Shown piece after piece: positions 7,916 to 16,309 of a stretch of 64,000 nucleotides of DNA. The notes under the pieces are model-generated. The model made no database searches and had not been told where the DNA came from. It worked only from the letters and a program-made list of their open reading frames with translations. The position numbers and the translations under genes are program-made. This stretch comes from Treponema denticola (GTDB lineage Bacteria > Spirochaetota > Spirochaetia > Treponematales > Treponemataceae). The stretch is from NCBI RefSeq assembly GCF_024400535.1, contig NZ_CP038800.1, forward strand, positions 1,736,001 to 1,800,000, in the 5' to 3' direction. Position 1 is the stretch's first letter. Each line of letters starts with the position of its first letter.

Positions 7916-10234
7916 CTATCTTTTTGCTCTTAAAGAATTAAAGACGGCCAATAAGGCAACTCCGACATCTGCAAAAACAGCAGCCCAAAGGTTTGCAAGA
8001 CCGAGAGCTCCCAAGGTTAAAAAACCGATTTTTATACCGAAGGCCAAGGCTATATTTTGCCAAACTATTTTTCGGGTAAATCTTGCATGTTTTACGGCCG
8101 CAGCAACAAGACGGGGATTATCGTTCATAAGAACAACATCAGCCGCTTCAATGGCAGCATCGCTTCCTATGCCCCCCATAGCTATACCTGCATCCGAGCG
8201 AGCCAATACGGGAGCATCGTTTATACCGTCTCCTACAAAGATAACAGAAGCCTTCTTATTCTTTGCTTTTACTTCATCGGAAATTTCCTCGAACCTTGAA
8301 ACCTTTTCATGGGGTAAAAGCATTGAGGTGTAATTTTTTATGCCCAAATCTTCTGCAATCTTTTTGGCCGATTTTTCATTATCGCCGGTAAGTATTTCTA
8401 CCCTCGAAAGCCCCAATTTATTTAAATCGGATATAGCTTCCCTAGCTTCATTTTTAAGCGTATCGGTTAAAATCAAGCAGCCGATGTACTCACCGTCATA
8501 AGCGGCATAAACTTGAGTTCCGCCTATCTCATCTCCATATAAAGGAATTTCCTTTCCTATGCTTTCGCTTATAAAGGAATTTTTTCCGGCTAAAAGATTC
8601 TTTCCTTTGTAATTTACCGAGATACCTTTTCCAGCCTTTTCGTAATAGTCTGTAAGCTCGGCATTTGGAAAAGTCTTTGTTACCTCTTCGGACAAATTAA
8701 CTAGGGCACAATCTTGAATAGCTTTAGCTATAGGATGATGAGAATTAAATTCGGCAAGGGCGGCCAATTTTAAAAACTCATATTTTTCTACATTTTCCGC
8801 AGGCATTAAGGTCATAACCTTTAGAACTCCCTTGGTAAGAGTTCCCGTTTTGTCGAAGACGACGGCATCGGCCTTTGAAAGAGCGTCTATGTAATCGGCA
8901 CCTTTAATCAGTATACCCCGTTTTGCAGCTCCTCCTATTCCGCCGAAATAACCCAGCGGAACCGAAATAACAAAGGCACAAGGACAGGAAATTACCAAAA
9001 ATACAAGGCCGCGTGAAATCCACGGAGCAAAACTTTCCCAGCCGTTAATAGGCGTTGAAAAAATAAGCGCACTTAAAAGAGGCGGTAAAACCGAAAGAAG
9101 AACCGCTCCTATCGTAACTATCGGAGTGTAAACCTTTGCAAAGGAGGTAATAAACCGTTCTACCCTAGCCTTCCTGTTTTGTGCAGACTCAATCAGCTCA
9201 AGCATCTTTGAGGCAGCGGTATTTTCTAAGGAAGCTGTTGTCTTTACCGTTATAATCCCCGTTAAGTTTACAAAACCTGCAAGTACGGGGCTGCCTTTTT
9301 CTGCAGTACGCGGAAGGCTTTCACCCGTCATAGATGAGGTATCAAGTTCGGCACTTCCTTCATAAATTACGCCGTCCAAGGGGATTTTTTCACCTGCTTT
9401 TACAAGAACCAAGGAACCGATTTTTACGCTTGCAGGATCTACAAGTTTTTCTTTAGAATCGGAATCATAAAGGCGGGCAAAGTCCGGGCGGAGGTCCATA
9501 AGATCTATGATTGAGCGCCTCGATTTTTCGACGGCCGAGTGCTGTACCACCTCGCCTAAATTGTAAAAGAGCATAACCGCTGCACCCTCGGTCCAGTCGC
9601 CTAAAATAAAGGCTCCGATTGTTGCAACAGACATCAAAAAATTTTCATCAAAAACTTGACCCTTTAAAATATTTTTTACCGAAGTCAACAAGACCTTGTA
9701 GCCCGCTGTCAGCCAAGCTATGACAAATAAAACCGTCGAAAAAGCTGCATAAAAATTCTTAATTTGTATTCCGGCTTCCGCAAAAAAAATACGGGCAAAA
9801 ATACCTCCGGCAAAAAACAAGGCCGAAATACCGAATTGCACTACCATCTCTTTTGATGAGCCGTGATGATGTTCGCACCCGCAGCCTGAATGATCGTGTC
9901 CGTGGTGGTCATGGTGGTCGTGCCCACAAGAGCAATGTTCATCGTGCTTATGCTCGTGATGGCTATGCCCATGGTGATCATGTTCATGGTGGTCGTGGTG
10001 TTCATGCCCACAAGAGCAGTGCTCATGGTGGTCATGTTCGTGATGTCCGTGTCCATGATGATCATGTTCATGATGGTCATGTCCACAGGAACAATGTTCA
10101 TCGTGCTTATGCTCATGGTGGTCATGTTTGTGATGATCATGTTCATGATGTTCATCATGGCTGTGATCATGGTGGTCATGATGTTCTTCATGACTGTGCT
10201 CATGCTTGTGTTCGTTTTCTTTTTTTAAATCCAT
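7916..10234 (-). CDS. zinc/cadmium/cobalt-type P1B ATPase with long His-rich N terminus, 772 aa
   Basis: Inner-membrane metal efflux pump. The first ~125 residues are an extreme His/Asp/Glu tract with repeated HDHHEHDHH units and three HCSCGH boxes, in place of the common CxxC ferredoxin-like domain. It is likely a metal-buffering sensor tail. The core is standard: TM helices, actuator TGES (SSMTGESLPR), the transport motif SCPCAFVISV (CPC), the phosphorylation site DKTGTLTKG, HP motif in NSHHPIAKA, and GDGINDAPVLA. The last helix has DVGVALLAVFNSLRAKR, typical of ZntA-like pumps. The start is immediately after the arsR stop (TAAATG), so the two are translationally coupled and probably induced together by metal. 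Zn or Cd is favoured over Cu. Confidence 0.93.
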   Translation of the reverse strand: MDLKKENEHKHEHSHEEHHDHHDHSHDEHHEHDHHKHDHHEHKHDEHCSCGHDHHEHDHHGHGHHEHDHHEHCSCGHEHHDHHEHDHHGHSHHEHKHDEHCSCGHDHHDHHGHDHSGCGCEHHHGSSKEMVVQFGISALFFAGGIFARIFFAEAGIQIKNFYAAFSTVLFVIAWLTAGYKVLLTSVKNILKGQVFDENFLMSVATIGAFILGDWTEGAAVMLFYNLGEVVQHSAVEKSRRSIIDLMDLRPDFARLYDSDSKEKLVDPASVKIGSLVLVKAGEKIPLDGVIYEGSAELDTSSMTGESLPRTAEKGSPVLAGFVNLTGIITVKTTASLENTAASKMLELIESAQNRKARVERFITSFAKVYTPIVTIGAVLLSVLPPLLSALIFSTPINGWESFAPWISRGLVFLVISCPCAFVISVPLGYFGGIGGAAKRGILIKGADYIDALSKADAVVFDKTGTLTKGVLKVMTLMPAENVEKYEFLKLAALAEFNSHHPIAKAIQDCALVNLSEEVTKTFPNAELTDYYEKAGKGISVNYKGKNLLAGKNSFISESIGKEIPLYGDEIGGTQVYAAYDGEYIGCLILTDTLKNEAREAISDLNKLGLSRVEILTGDNEKSAKKIAEDLGIKNYTSMLLPHEKVSRFEEISDEVKAKNKKASVIFVGDGINDAPVLARSDAGIAMGGIGSDAAIEAADVVLMNDNPRLVAAAVKHARFTRKIVWQNIALAFGIKIGFLTLGALGLANLWAAVFADVGVALLAVFNSLRAKR

Positions 10235-10588
10235 TTACCTGCCCTCCCTAATGTGCTCCAAACCTACGGAATATAGGATTCCGACATGGTTGTCATCTAT
10301 TGTATAATAAACCTGTTTTCCGTTTCGGCGGCTTTTTACTATTTTAGCCTGCCTTAAAATTCTAAGCTGGTGAGAAACGGCCGAAGCCGACATTTCCAAA
10401 ACTTCCGCAAGATCGGCTACACAGAGCTCCCCTGAAATAAGAGCGGAAACAATCTTAATCCTCGTAGAATCGCCGAAGTTTTTAAAAAAATCTCCCAAGT
10501 CGCTCATTGTCTGTTCATCGGGCATCTTAGCCCTAGCATGAGCCACAGTTTCTTCATTCGAAACACCTATTTCATCATCTTCTATCAT
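10235..10588 (-). CDS. ArsR/SmtB-family metal-responsive repressor, 117 aa
   Basis: Winged-helix repressor controlling the downstream efflux ATPase. The helix-turn-helix reads ELCVADLAEVLEMSASAVSH followed by QLRILRQAKIVKSRRNGKQV (recognition helix and wing). The C-terminal helix DDNHVGILYSVGLEHIREG carries the D-x-H...H-x-x-E arrangement of the alpha5 Zn/Co site of SmtB/CzrA. The ELCVADL stretch has one Cys in the position of the alpha3 site, but the classical CVC pair is not complete. ATG start with AGGTGA upstream. An operator-like palindrome lies 17 bp before the start. Derepression by zinc, cadmium or cobalt is inferred. Confidence 0.93.
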   Translation of the reverse strand: MIEDDEIGVSNEETVAHARAKMPDEQTMSDLGDFFKNFGDSTRIKIVSALISGELCVADLAEVLEMSASAVSHQLRILRQAKIVKSRRNGKQVYYTIDDNHVGILYSVGLEHIREGR

Positions 10589-10604
10589 ATTCTATCACCT
10601 ATTC

Positions 10605-10624
10605 ATATGAACAAATGCTCATAT
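10605..10624. promoter_or_regulatory. ArsR/SmtB operator palindrome
   Basis: ATATGAACAAATGCTCATAT is an imperfect 20-bp palindrome (arms ATATGA / TCATAT, TGAAC...-type half sites) in the leader of the arsR-ATPase operon. It has the usual 12-2-12 SmtB/CzrA operator character and probably mediates autoregulation. Confidence 0.7.
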
Positions 10625-10732
10625 ATTCAAATATAATTATAATAAATTTAAAAAAATTGTCAAGTCCTATCTTGCTAAGAATTAAATTTTCTGTTACAAT
10701 GTTGAAAGCATAACTTTGTTAAGGAGACATAT

Positions 10733-11350
10733 ATGGAAGTTCAATTACAAGAGCTTGTTGATAAGATAAAAAAAGACGGAGTTGCCGCTGCCGATGAAAA
10801 AGCAGCTGAAATTATCAGAGCAGCAGAGGAAAAAGCAAAAAATATTATCGAAAAGGCCGAAGCTGAAGCACAAGAAAGCATAAAAAAAGCTGAAGCTGAA
10901 GCTCTTAGATTCCAAAAAGCTGCCGAATCTTCTATAGACCAAGCCGGCAGAAATACACTAATTTCATTCAGACAAGGTCTTTTAAATGAACTTAATGCCA
11001 TTATAAAGGCTGAAACAGCCAAAAATTACGATTCAGCAGTTCTAAAAAATCTGATTCCCGAAGCAGTCAAGGGCTGGGTAAAAACCGGCAATACCGAGAA
11101 TTTATCCGTAATTCTTGCGGACAAGGACCTTAAAGAGCTTGAATCCTCTTTAAGCGCAGCCTTAAAAGATCATATTGCTAAGGGCATGGAACTTAAAGCC
11201 GACAGCAAGATAGCAGGCGGATTTAGAATCGGTACTAAAGACGGAGCGGCTTATTATGACTTCTCGGCAGAAGCCGTTGCAGATTTATTTTCGTCATATC
11301 TAAGCCCCAAAACAGCCGAAATTTTAAAGAATGCGGCAAAGGAGCTTTAA
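10733..11350 (+). CDS. atpE: V-type ATP synthase/ATPase subunit E, 205 aa
   Basis: Peripheral-stalk subunit of the V/A-type rotary ATPase used by spirochaetes instead of F-ATPase. Residues ~15-65 are a long Ala/Glu/Lys coiled coil (AAEEKAKNIIEKAEAEAQES and following) and the C-terminal half is a compact globular domain with GGFRIGTKDGAAYYDFS, the family hallmark near the end. The length is standard. ATG with AAGGAGA upstream. It is followed after 3 bp by the DUF2764 gene as in other treponemes, but the A, B, D, I and K subunit genes expected next are not here. Confidence 0.92.
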   Translation: MEVQLQELVDKIKKDGVAAADEKAAEIIRAAEEKAKNIIEKAEAEAQESIKKAEAEALRFQKAAESSIDQAGRNTLISFRQGLLNELNAIIKAETAKNYDSAVLKNLIPEAVKGWVKTGNTENLSVILADKDLKELESSLSAALKDHIAKGMELKADSKIAGGFRIGTKDGAAYYDFSAEAVADLFSSYLSPKTAEILKNAAKEL

Positions 11351-11353
11351 AAG

Positions 11354-11905
11354 GTGGCCTCCTACTATTATTTGACGGCTCAACTGCCTTCAATTTTTCC
11401 TAATCTACAGCCTCCTATGAGCTTTAAAGCCTTTAAAGAACTGGCTTTGCGTTCTCTTTCAAAAAAAGATGCTCAAATTTTGGAAAATCTATCCCTTGAG
11501 CCTCCAAGAGAAGAAAAAAGCACAGGCTCCGCCTATTTGGATAAGTGGTATGAGTTTGAGCGTTCTCTTAGAATAGCCCTTGAGCAGGTACGCTCGGCAA
11601 AGCTGAAATGGGAAGCTCCTATTTCCTATGACGAAAGAGTTTTGCTTTCTTCGGCTTTTACACCGGTACAAATTGCAAGAACAGCCGCTTCAATTCAAAA
11701 TCCTCTTGAGGCCGAAACTTTTTTGGATAATGCAAGGTTTCAGGCTGCCGATACGGTAAGAGGGGCCGAAAATTTCTCTTCCGATGGAATTTTTGCCTAC
11801 GCTGTTAAGCTCCTTTTGAGGGAGAGAGCCTCCAGATTCGAAATGGAAAAAGGAAAAGAAGAATATTCTTCGATATATAACTCTATCCTCGATGAAGAAA
11901 AATAA
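11354..11905 (+). CDS. DUF2764-family V-ATPase-associated protein, 183 aa
   Basis: Spirochaete and Bacteroidetes protein normally encoded between subunits E and A of the V-ATPase. It begins with ASYYYLTAQLPSIFPN after a GTG at 11354 that sits 3 bp behind the subunit E stop, with GGAGC as the ribosome site in the end of that gene. The features fit the family: aromatic N terminus, central YLDKWYEFERSLRIALEQV helix, and a C-terminal LLLRERASRFEMEKGKEEY. Its biochemical role is unknown; conserved linkage implies a structural or assembly part. It is the last V-ATPase gene in this window. Confidence 0.85.
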   Translation: MASYYYLTAQLPSIFPNLQPPMSFKAFKELALRSLSKKDAQILENLSLEPPREEKSTGSAYLDKWYEFERSLRIALEQVRSAKLKWEAPISYDERVLLSSAFTPVQIARTAASIQNPLEAETFLDNARFQAADTVRGAENFSSDGIFAYAVKLLLRERASRFEMEKGKEEYSSIYNSILDEEK

Positions 11906-11979
11906 GCCGCTTATTTATAAGCTGATTATAAATCCGATACTTAAAACAAGCTGCCGGATTTTAGGCCGATAGGTTGATT

Positions 11980-12624
11980 ATGACCGACACCTTAAAAGAC
12001 CTGAGATTTAAAATCTGGATAGCCTTTTTAACTTTCTTGTCAGGTTTTATAAATGTAGGAGCAATCCGCAGCTTTTCTTTGCCTGTAAGCCACCATACGG
12101 GGAATGTAAGTCATCTTGCCCTTTCAATTGCAAACAAAAATATAACGGAAGTTTTTATGGTTGCTTCGGCGATTCTTGCTTTTTTTGCGGGAGCTTTTTT
12201 TTCAGGTCTTTTATTCCACCAAAGAAAATTCGGATTAAAGAAAAGATACGGCATTTTGCTGATGGGGCTGGCTATGATATTTTTAAGTTTGGCATTGCTT
12301 AAAACACCCCAAATCCTCAAAATATCTGCCCTAAGCTTCGCAGCAGGAGTTCAAAACGCCATGTTTATCTTCTATGGAGACATCCTTGTAAGAACCACCC
12401 ACATAACAGGCTACCTTACAGATGCAGCCTTTGCCCTAGCTATGTGCCTTAGGGGCAAAAAAGACAAATTCCGATTTTTTTTGTTTTACAGCCTCAACAT
12501 TCTTTTTTTCTTAGCCGGAGGAATTACAGCAGGCCTTATCAAAACCGATTCATTTTTTATAAGTTCTGCCTGTCTTTATCTTATCGCGGGCCTTTATTAT
12601 TTTATGATGAGGAAAAAACAGTAA
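11980..12624 (+). CDS. YoaK/DUF1275-family membrane protein, ~214 aa
   Basis: Integral membrane protein with about six hydrophobic helices. Family marks are GFINVGAIRSFSLPVSHHTGN near the N terminus (the usual GxVDaxxy...TGNv motif), then ALSFAAGVQNAMF followed by VRTTHITGYLTD, the second hallmark (GxQNA...vTGT.TD). Function is not established in the family; transport has been suggested. The ATG at 11980 is preferred over the in-frame TTG at 11974; AGG lies a few bases upstream. It follows the V-ATPase fragment with 74 bp between and no visible terminator. Confidence 0.85.
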   Translation: MTDTLKDLRFKIWIAFLTFLSGFINVGAIRSFSLPVSHHTGNVSHLALSIANKNITEVFMVASAILAFFAGAFFSGLLFHQRKFGLKKRYGILLMGLAMIFLSLALLKTPQILKISALSFAAGVQNAMFIFYGDILVRTTHITGYLTDAAFALAMCLRGKKDKFRFFLFYSLNILFFLAGGITAGLIKTDSFFISSACLYLIAGLYYFMMRKKQ

Positions 12625-12646
12625 GATTGAAAATAAATTTCAACCA

Positions 12647-12675
12647 TTGACATACGCATTTTTTATACATATAAT
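12647..12675 (+). promoter_or_regulatory. promoter of hicA, leaderless geometry
   Basis: TTGACA (12647-12652), 17-bp spacer, TATAAT (12670-12675), then only 6 bp to the hicA ATG. The expected transcription start therefore falls on or next to the start codon, and no ribosome site is present. Confidence 0.7.
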
Positions 12676-12681
12676 TTACAT

Positions 12682-12864
12682 ATGACGGCAAAGGAAGTGT
12701 TAAAGCTCTTAAAACAAAACGGATGGTATATTTGTGAAACTAAAGGTTCACATTATCAATTAAAACACTTGAAAATAAGAGGAAAAATAACTATTCCCTT
12801 TCATAGCGGCGATTTGAAGGCAGGAACATTGAATAGTATTTTAAAACAAGCAGGATTAAAATAA
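12682..12864 (+). CDS. hicA: HicA-family mRNA interferase toxin, 60 aa
   Basis: Small dsRNA-binding-fold toxin that cleaves mRNA during stress. It matches HicA throughout: KEVLKLLKQNGWYICETKGS (N-terminal helix, then the KGSH turn with the catalytic His at about residue 24), YQLKHLKIRGKITIPFHSGD and a final GTLNSILKQAG helix. The first gene of a three-gene run with hicB 10 bp downstream and a peptidase-like gene overlapping hicB. The promoter predicts an mRNA starting at the ATG. Confidence 0.9.
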   Translation: MTAKEVLKLLKQNGWYICETKGSHYQLKHLKIRGKITIPFHSGDLKAGTLNSILKQAGLK

Positions 12865-12874
12865 GAGGTATAAA

Positions 12875-13264
12875 ATGAGAAATAAAACATATTTGGCTGT
12901 TTTTGAACCGGTAGGCGATGGAGCATATAGTGTGTATTTTCCGCATGTTTTAGGTTGTGTAAGCTATGGAAAAGACTTTATTGATGCACAAAAAATGGCA
13001 AAAGAAGCTTTAGAACTTCATATATATGGAATGGAAAAAGACGGAGAAAAACTGCCTGTTGAGGAGTTTTCAGGCATACAGACAAACGATGGAGATATAG
13101 TTTGTGCTATTACTATTTACCCTGACCTTGTAAAAAATGAAATAGAAAGCAGGCGTGTTAAGACAAACTGTACTATCCCCTATGGTTTAAAGCTAAAAGC
13201 AGAACAACAAGGCATAAATTTTTCTCAAGTCTTGGAAACATCATTAAAAGAATTGGTATTATGA
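12875..13264 (+). CDS. hicB: HicB-family antitoxin, 129 aa
   Basis: Partner of the upstream HicA. The N-terminal RNase-H-like HicB domain (LAVFEPVGDGAYSVYFPHVL then GCVSYGKDFIDAQKMAKEAL) neutralises the toxin. The C-terminal ~45 residues (RRVKTNCTIPYGLKLKAEQQ, then INFSQVLETSLKE) form a ribbon-helix-helix-type DNA-binding domain that should autoregulate the operon. Ribosome site AAGAGGT before ATG 12875. The stop overlaps the next gene's ATG (ATGA), suggesting translational coupling. It differs clearly from the two nearly identical HicB copies at 19.3 and 37.0 kb. Confidence 0.9.
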   Translation: MRNKTYLAVFEPVGDGAYSVYFPHVLGCVSYGKDFIDAQKMAKEALELHIYGMEKDGEKLPVEEFSGIQTNDGDIVCAITIYPDLVKNEIESRRVKTNCTIPYGLKLKAEQQGINFSQVLETSLKELVL

Positions 13265-14022
13265 TAAAACATATGGAATATGCATATTCAATTAGAAGCA
13301 TCAATAAACTTAAAGAATATAATTTATTTTTAGAAACTCATAAAAGTAAAATAGCGGCTTATATTGATTTTATTCAAAATTCCTACAGTGTAAAAGATCT
13401 GCCTGAATATATAGTTTTTGCAGATTTTGATATGGCAACAAGGGTACACAGCAGCATAAGTATTCCGGCATATACCAATGAAATTAGAATGGTTATCACA
13501 CCTGAACTTAATATTTGGAAATCCATATATTTAAAACAACTCGAAGTCTACGAACTCAAGGCTGTGGAAAATATTCAAAGTTACTATTCAAATGACATAA
13601 ATGAAAATAGTATTTTGCAAATAATAGGACATGAATTAATGCATCAAAGCGAACTCTTTCTTGACGATTTCGAAGATGAAAAAAAATTGACAGAAGGCAT
13701 TTGGTTTGAAGAAGGGATGGTCGAATATATAAGCAAAAAATTTTTTCTTACAACCGAAGAATTTGAAAAAGAAAAACAAATTAATACTAGTCTGGTCAAA
13801 CTTTTTGAAGAAAAATACGGCATTTCATCTATAGAAAGTTTCGGACAAGAAACCTATGATGAGAATTATACTTCAATTTTTTATAATTACTGGCGCAGTT
13901 TTTTGGCAATCGATATCTTGGTTCAAAAATTCCATACAGTATTCAAGGTTTTTGAACACTACCATAATTGGAACAAGGCAGGACGGACCATGCCCTTATC
14001 AAAATGGTTTCAAATAGAATAA
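13261..14022 (+). CDS. putative zinc metallopeptidase (HExxH...E), 253 aa
   Basis: Cytoplasmic protein with no signal peptide. A gluzincin-like site is visible: LQIIGHELMHQSELF (HExxH at about residue 122) and, some 25 residues later, IWFEEGMVEYISKKFFL (WFxEGMxEY), which supplies the third zinc ligand Glu in M1/M61-like and related peptidases. The start overlaps the HicB stop by 4 bp, so it is co-translated with the toxin-antitoxin pair. No family name can be given with certainty. It could regulate HicB stability by proteolysis, be a third toxin/immunity component, or be an unrelated passenger. Confidence 0.7.
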   Translation: MIKHMEYAYSIRSINKLKEYNLFLETHKSKIAAYIDFIQNSYSVKDLPEYIVFADFDMATRVHSSISIPAYTNEIRMVITPELNIWKSIYLKQLEVYELKAVENIQSYYSNDINENSILQIIGHELMHQSELFLDDFEDEKKLTEGIWFEEGMVEYISKKFFLTTEEFEKEKQINTSLVKLFEEKYGISSIESFGQETYDENYTSIFYNYWRSFLAIDILVQKFHTVFKVFEHYHNWNKAGRTMPLSKWFQIE

Positions 14023-14040
14023 TCATAAATTGAAACCGTC

Positions 14041-14469
14041 TTAAATTATCTTAAATCCGTTTGATTTTCCGGTATTATAAGAAGTCCAAAACCACCCTTT
14101 TGAGCAAAAAGACTTGTGTATTTTTATTCCCTTTATAATAAATATAAGCATAAAAATTAGAAAAAACAGGCCTCCGGCTATCGAGATATATGAGCGGAAG
14201 GATTTAAGGAAGAACCAAAGACTATCAATAACCAAGCTTATAGGTGCAAAGATACTAAAAAATTTTAACCACAAGCCGGAAAGCAGGGTAAAAGAGTCTT
14301 CCCAGACCTCTTTTGAGCTCCATTGATATTTTTGGGCATTAATACGGCATCCGGGTAAGACAGCTCTATCGTATTTATCTATTAAATAACGGGTGTATAA
14401 ATACCCTAAAAAAGATGAAATAGACCACACCAAAAGGAAAATAGGAACTAAAATTTCTATAATAAACAT
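14041..14469 (-). CDS. small membrane protein of unknown function, 142 aa
   Basis: Hydrophobic protein with three likely membrane helices: MFIIEILVPIFLLVWSISSF at the N terminus, FFSIFAPISLVIDSLWFFL and IAGGLFFLIFMLIFIIKG near the C terminus, with a polar stretch (NAQKYQWSSKEVWEDSF) between. No family recognised. It lies 24 bp downstream of coaD in the same direction, with AAGGGGG before its ATG, so it is probably the second gene of that unit. Confidence 0.6.
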   Translation of the reverse strand: MFIIEILVPIFLLVWSISSFLGYLYTRYLIDKYDRAVLPGCRINAQKYQWSSKEVWEDSFTLLSGLWLKFFSIFAPISLVIDSLWFFLKSFRSYISIAGGLFFLIFMLIFIIKGIKIHKSFCSKGWFWTSYNTGKSNGFKII

Positions 14470-14493
14470 CTATACCCCCTTACGCAAAGGGTT

Positions 14494-14976
14494 TTATATT
14501 TCCACCAGTTTTTCCTTTAAGGCCTTTTCGACTATAGGAGGAACCATGCCGGAAAGATTGCCCTTGAAGGCTGCCAATTCTTTTATGGAGCTTGAACGCA
14601 ATACAAAGTACTTTGTGTCGGGAACCATAAATACGGTTTCTATCTTTTGATTTAAGCCCTTATTCATAACGGCAAGATCGAATTCATAGGAAAAATCGGA
14701 AACATTCCGTACACCGCGGATTAAAACATTGGCACCGATTTTTTCGGCATAGTTTACTATCAGCGAATTCCAAGTATTTACAAAAACATTATCCCATTTT
14801 TGGGTCAGTTCTTCCATCATATGTTTACGCTCTTCACCCGAAAACAAATAGTTTTTGTTGTTATTTACGGCGATTACTACATGCACCTCGGTGAATATCT
14901 TTTGAGCTCTCTCAATTACGTTTAAATGCCCGAAGGTGGGCGGATCAAAGGATCCTGCAAAAACAGCTTTTACCAT
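14494..14976 (-). CDS. coaD: pantetheine-phosphate adenylyltransferase, 160 aa
   Basis: Fourth step of coenzyme A synthesis: 4'-phosphopantetheine plus ATP gives dephospho-CoA. It is a nucleotidyltransferase of the HxGH class: [20 protein letters not shown] holds the TxGH-type motif at residues 14-18, then [15 protein letters not shown] (RGLRxxxDFxYE) and a C-terminal variant of the ISSSxVRE motif, [13 protein letters not shown]. The length is standard. It ends with a typical [12 protein letters not shown]. The neighbouring membrane protein probably shares the transcript. Confidence 0.95.
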   Translation of the reverse strand: MVKAVFAGSFDPPTFGHLNVIERAQKIFTEVHVVIAVNNNKNYLFSGEERKHMMEELTQKWDNVFVNTWNSLIVNYAEKIGANVLIRGVRNVSDFSYEFDLAVMNKGLNQKIETVFMVPDTKYFVLRSSSIKELAAFKGNLSGMVPPIVEKALKEKLVEI

Positions 14977-15030
14977 TGGCCTACTCTAACATATTATAGG
15001 GCCTTTAATCAAGCAGACCGGAAAAAAGAT

Positions 15031-15540
<510 letters not shown>

Positions 15541-15593
15541 CTCCCGCATCCTTCTCCTCGACAAAAATAAAAAAAAGCGGTATAATACTTTTA

Positions 15594-16295
15594 ATGAAAA
15601 CCAAACAAACCATAATCCAAACTAAACTTTTTTCATTTGAAGATAAAGAGTACAGAGACTTTAATAAAAAGCTGATTCCCAATATTGACGAAAATACGAT
15701 GATAGGAATCAGAACTCCCGTCCTGCGTAAATTTGCAAAAGAGTTTTTTAAGACCGAGCCGGAACAAGTTTCGGATTTTATGAAGGACGTACCTCACAAG
15801 TATTTTGAAGAAAACAACCTGCACGGATTCTTTATCGAAAACATAAAAGATTTTAATGAGGCGCTAAAAGAGACCGAAAAGTTTTTGCCCTACATTGACA
15901 ACTGGGCAACCTGCGACAGCTTTTCTCCTAAGATATTCAAAAAGCACCATGAAGAAATTTACAAAAAAATTTTGATATGGATAAAATCGAAGCATACCTA
16001 TACCATTAGGTATGCCATCGGACTTTTACTATCAAATTATCTCGATGAGCATTTTAAACCTGAAATGTTGGAGCTTGTTTCAAAACTCAGATCCGATGAG
16101 TACTATGTAAATATGATGATAGCTTGGTATTTTAGCTTTGCCCTCATCAAGCAATATAAAACAGCCCTCCCCTACATCAAAAATTAAAAACTTGATACCT
16201 TCACCCACAACAAGGCTATCCAAAAAGCCATCGAAAGCTACCGCATTCCGAATGAAGTAAAAGAGCTTTTAAGAGCGATGAAGGTAAAGGGATAA
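15594..16295 (+). pseudogene. DNA alkylation repair (AlkD-like) protein, interrupted by TAA
   Basis: HEAT-repeat DNA glycosylase-type protein. The first 197 residues include MIGIRTPVLRKFAKEFFK (the IGVRxPxLRKIAKE family signature), LHGFFIENIKD, WATCDSFSP (WAxxD) and YTIRYAIGLLLSNYLDE. A TAA at 16185-16187 stops translation after YIKN, but the same frame continues for 35 more codons (KLDTFTHNKAIQKAIESYRI onward) to a natural stop at 16293-16295. A single base change would restore the full ~233-residue protein. The truncated form may still fold, so activity is uncertain. ATG at 15594; an upstream in-frame region lies in the IS and is not coding. Confidence 0.8.
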
Positions 16296-16309
16296 GGCTG
16301 CCAAAAATT

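Noticed and set aside
9853-10251. Rightward frames opposite the His-rich start of the metal ATPase
   Set aside because: They are mirror images of a low-complexity CAT/GAT repeat; the leftward frame has the ATPase motifs and is coupled to arsR.
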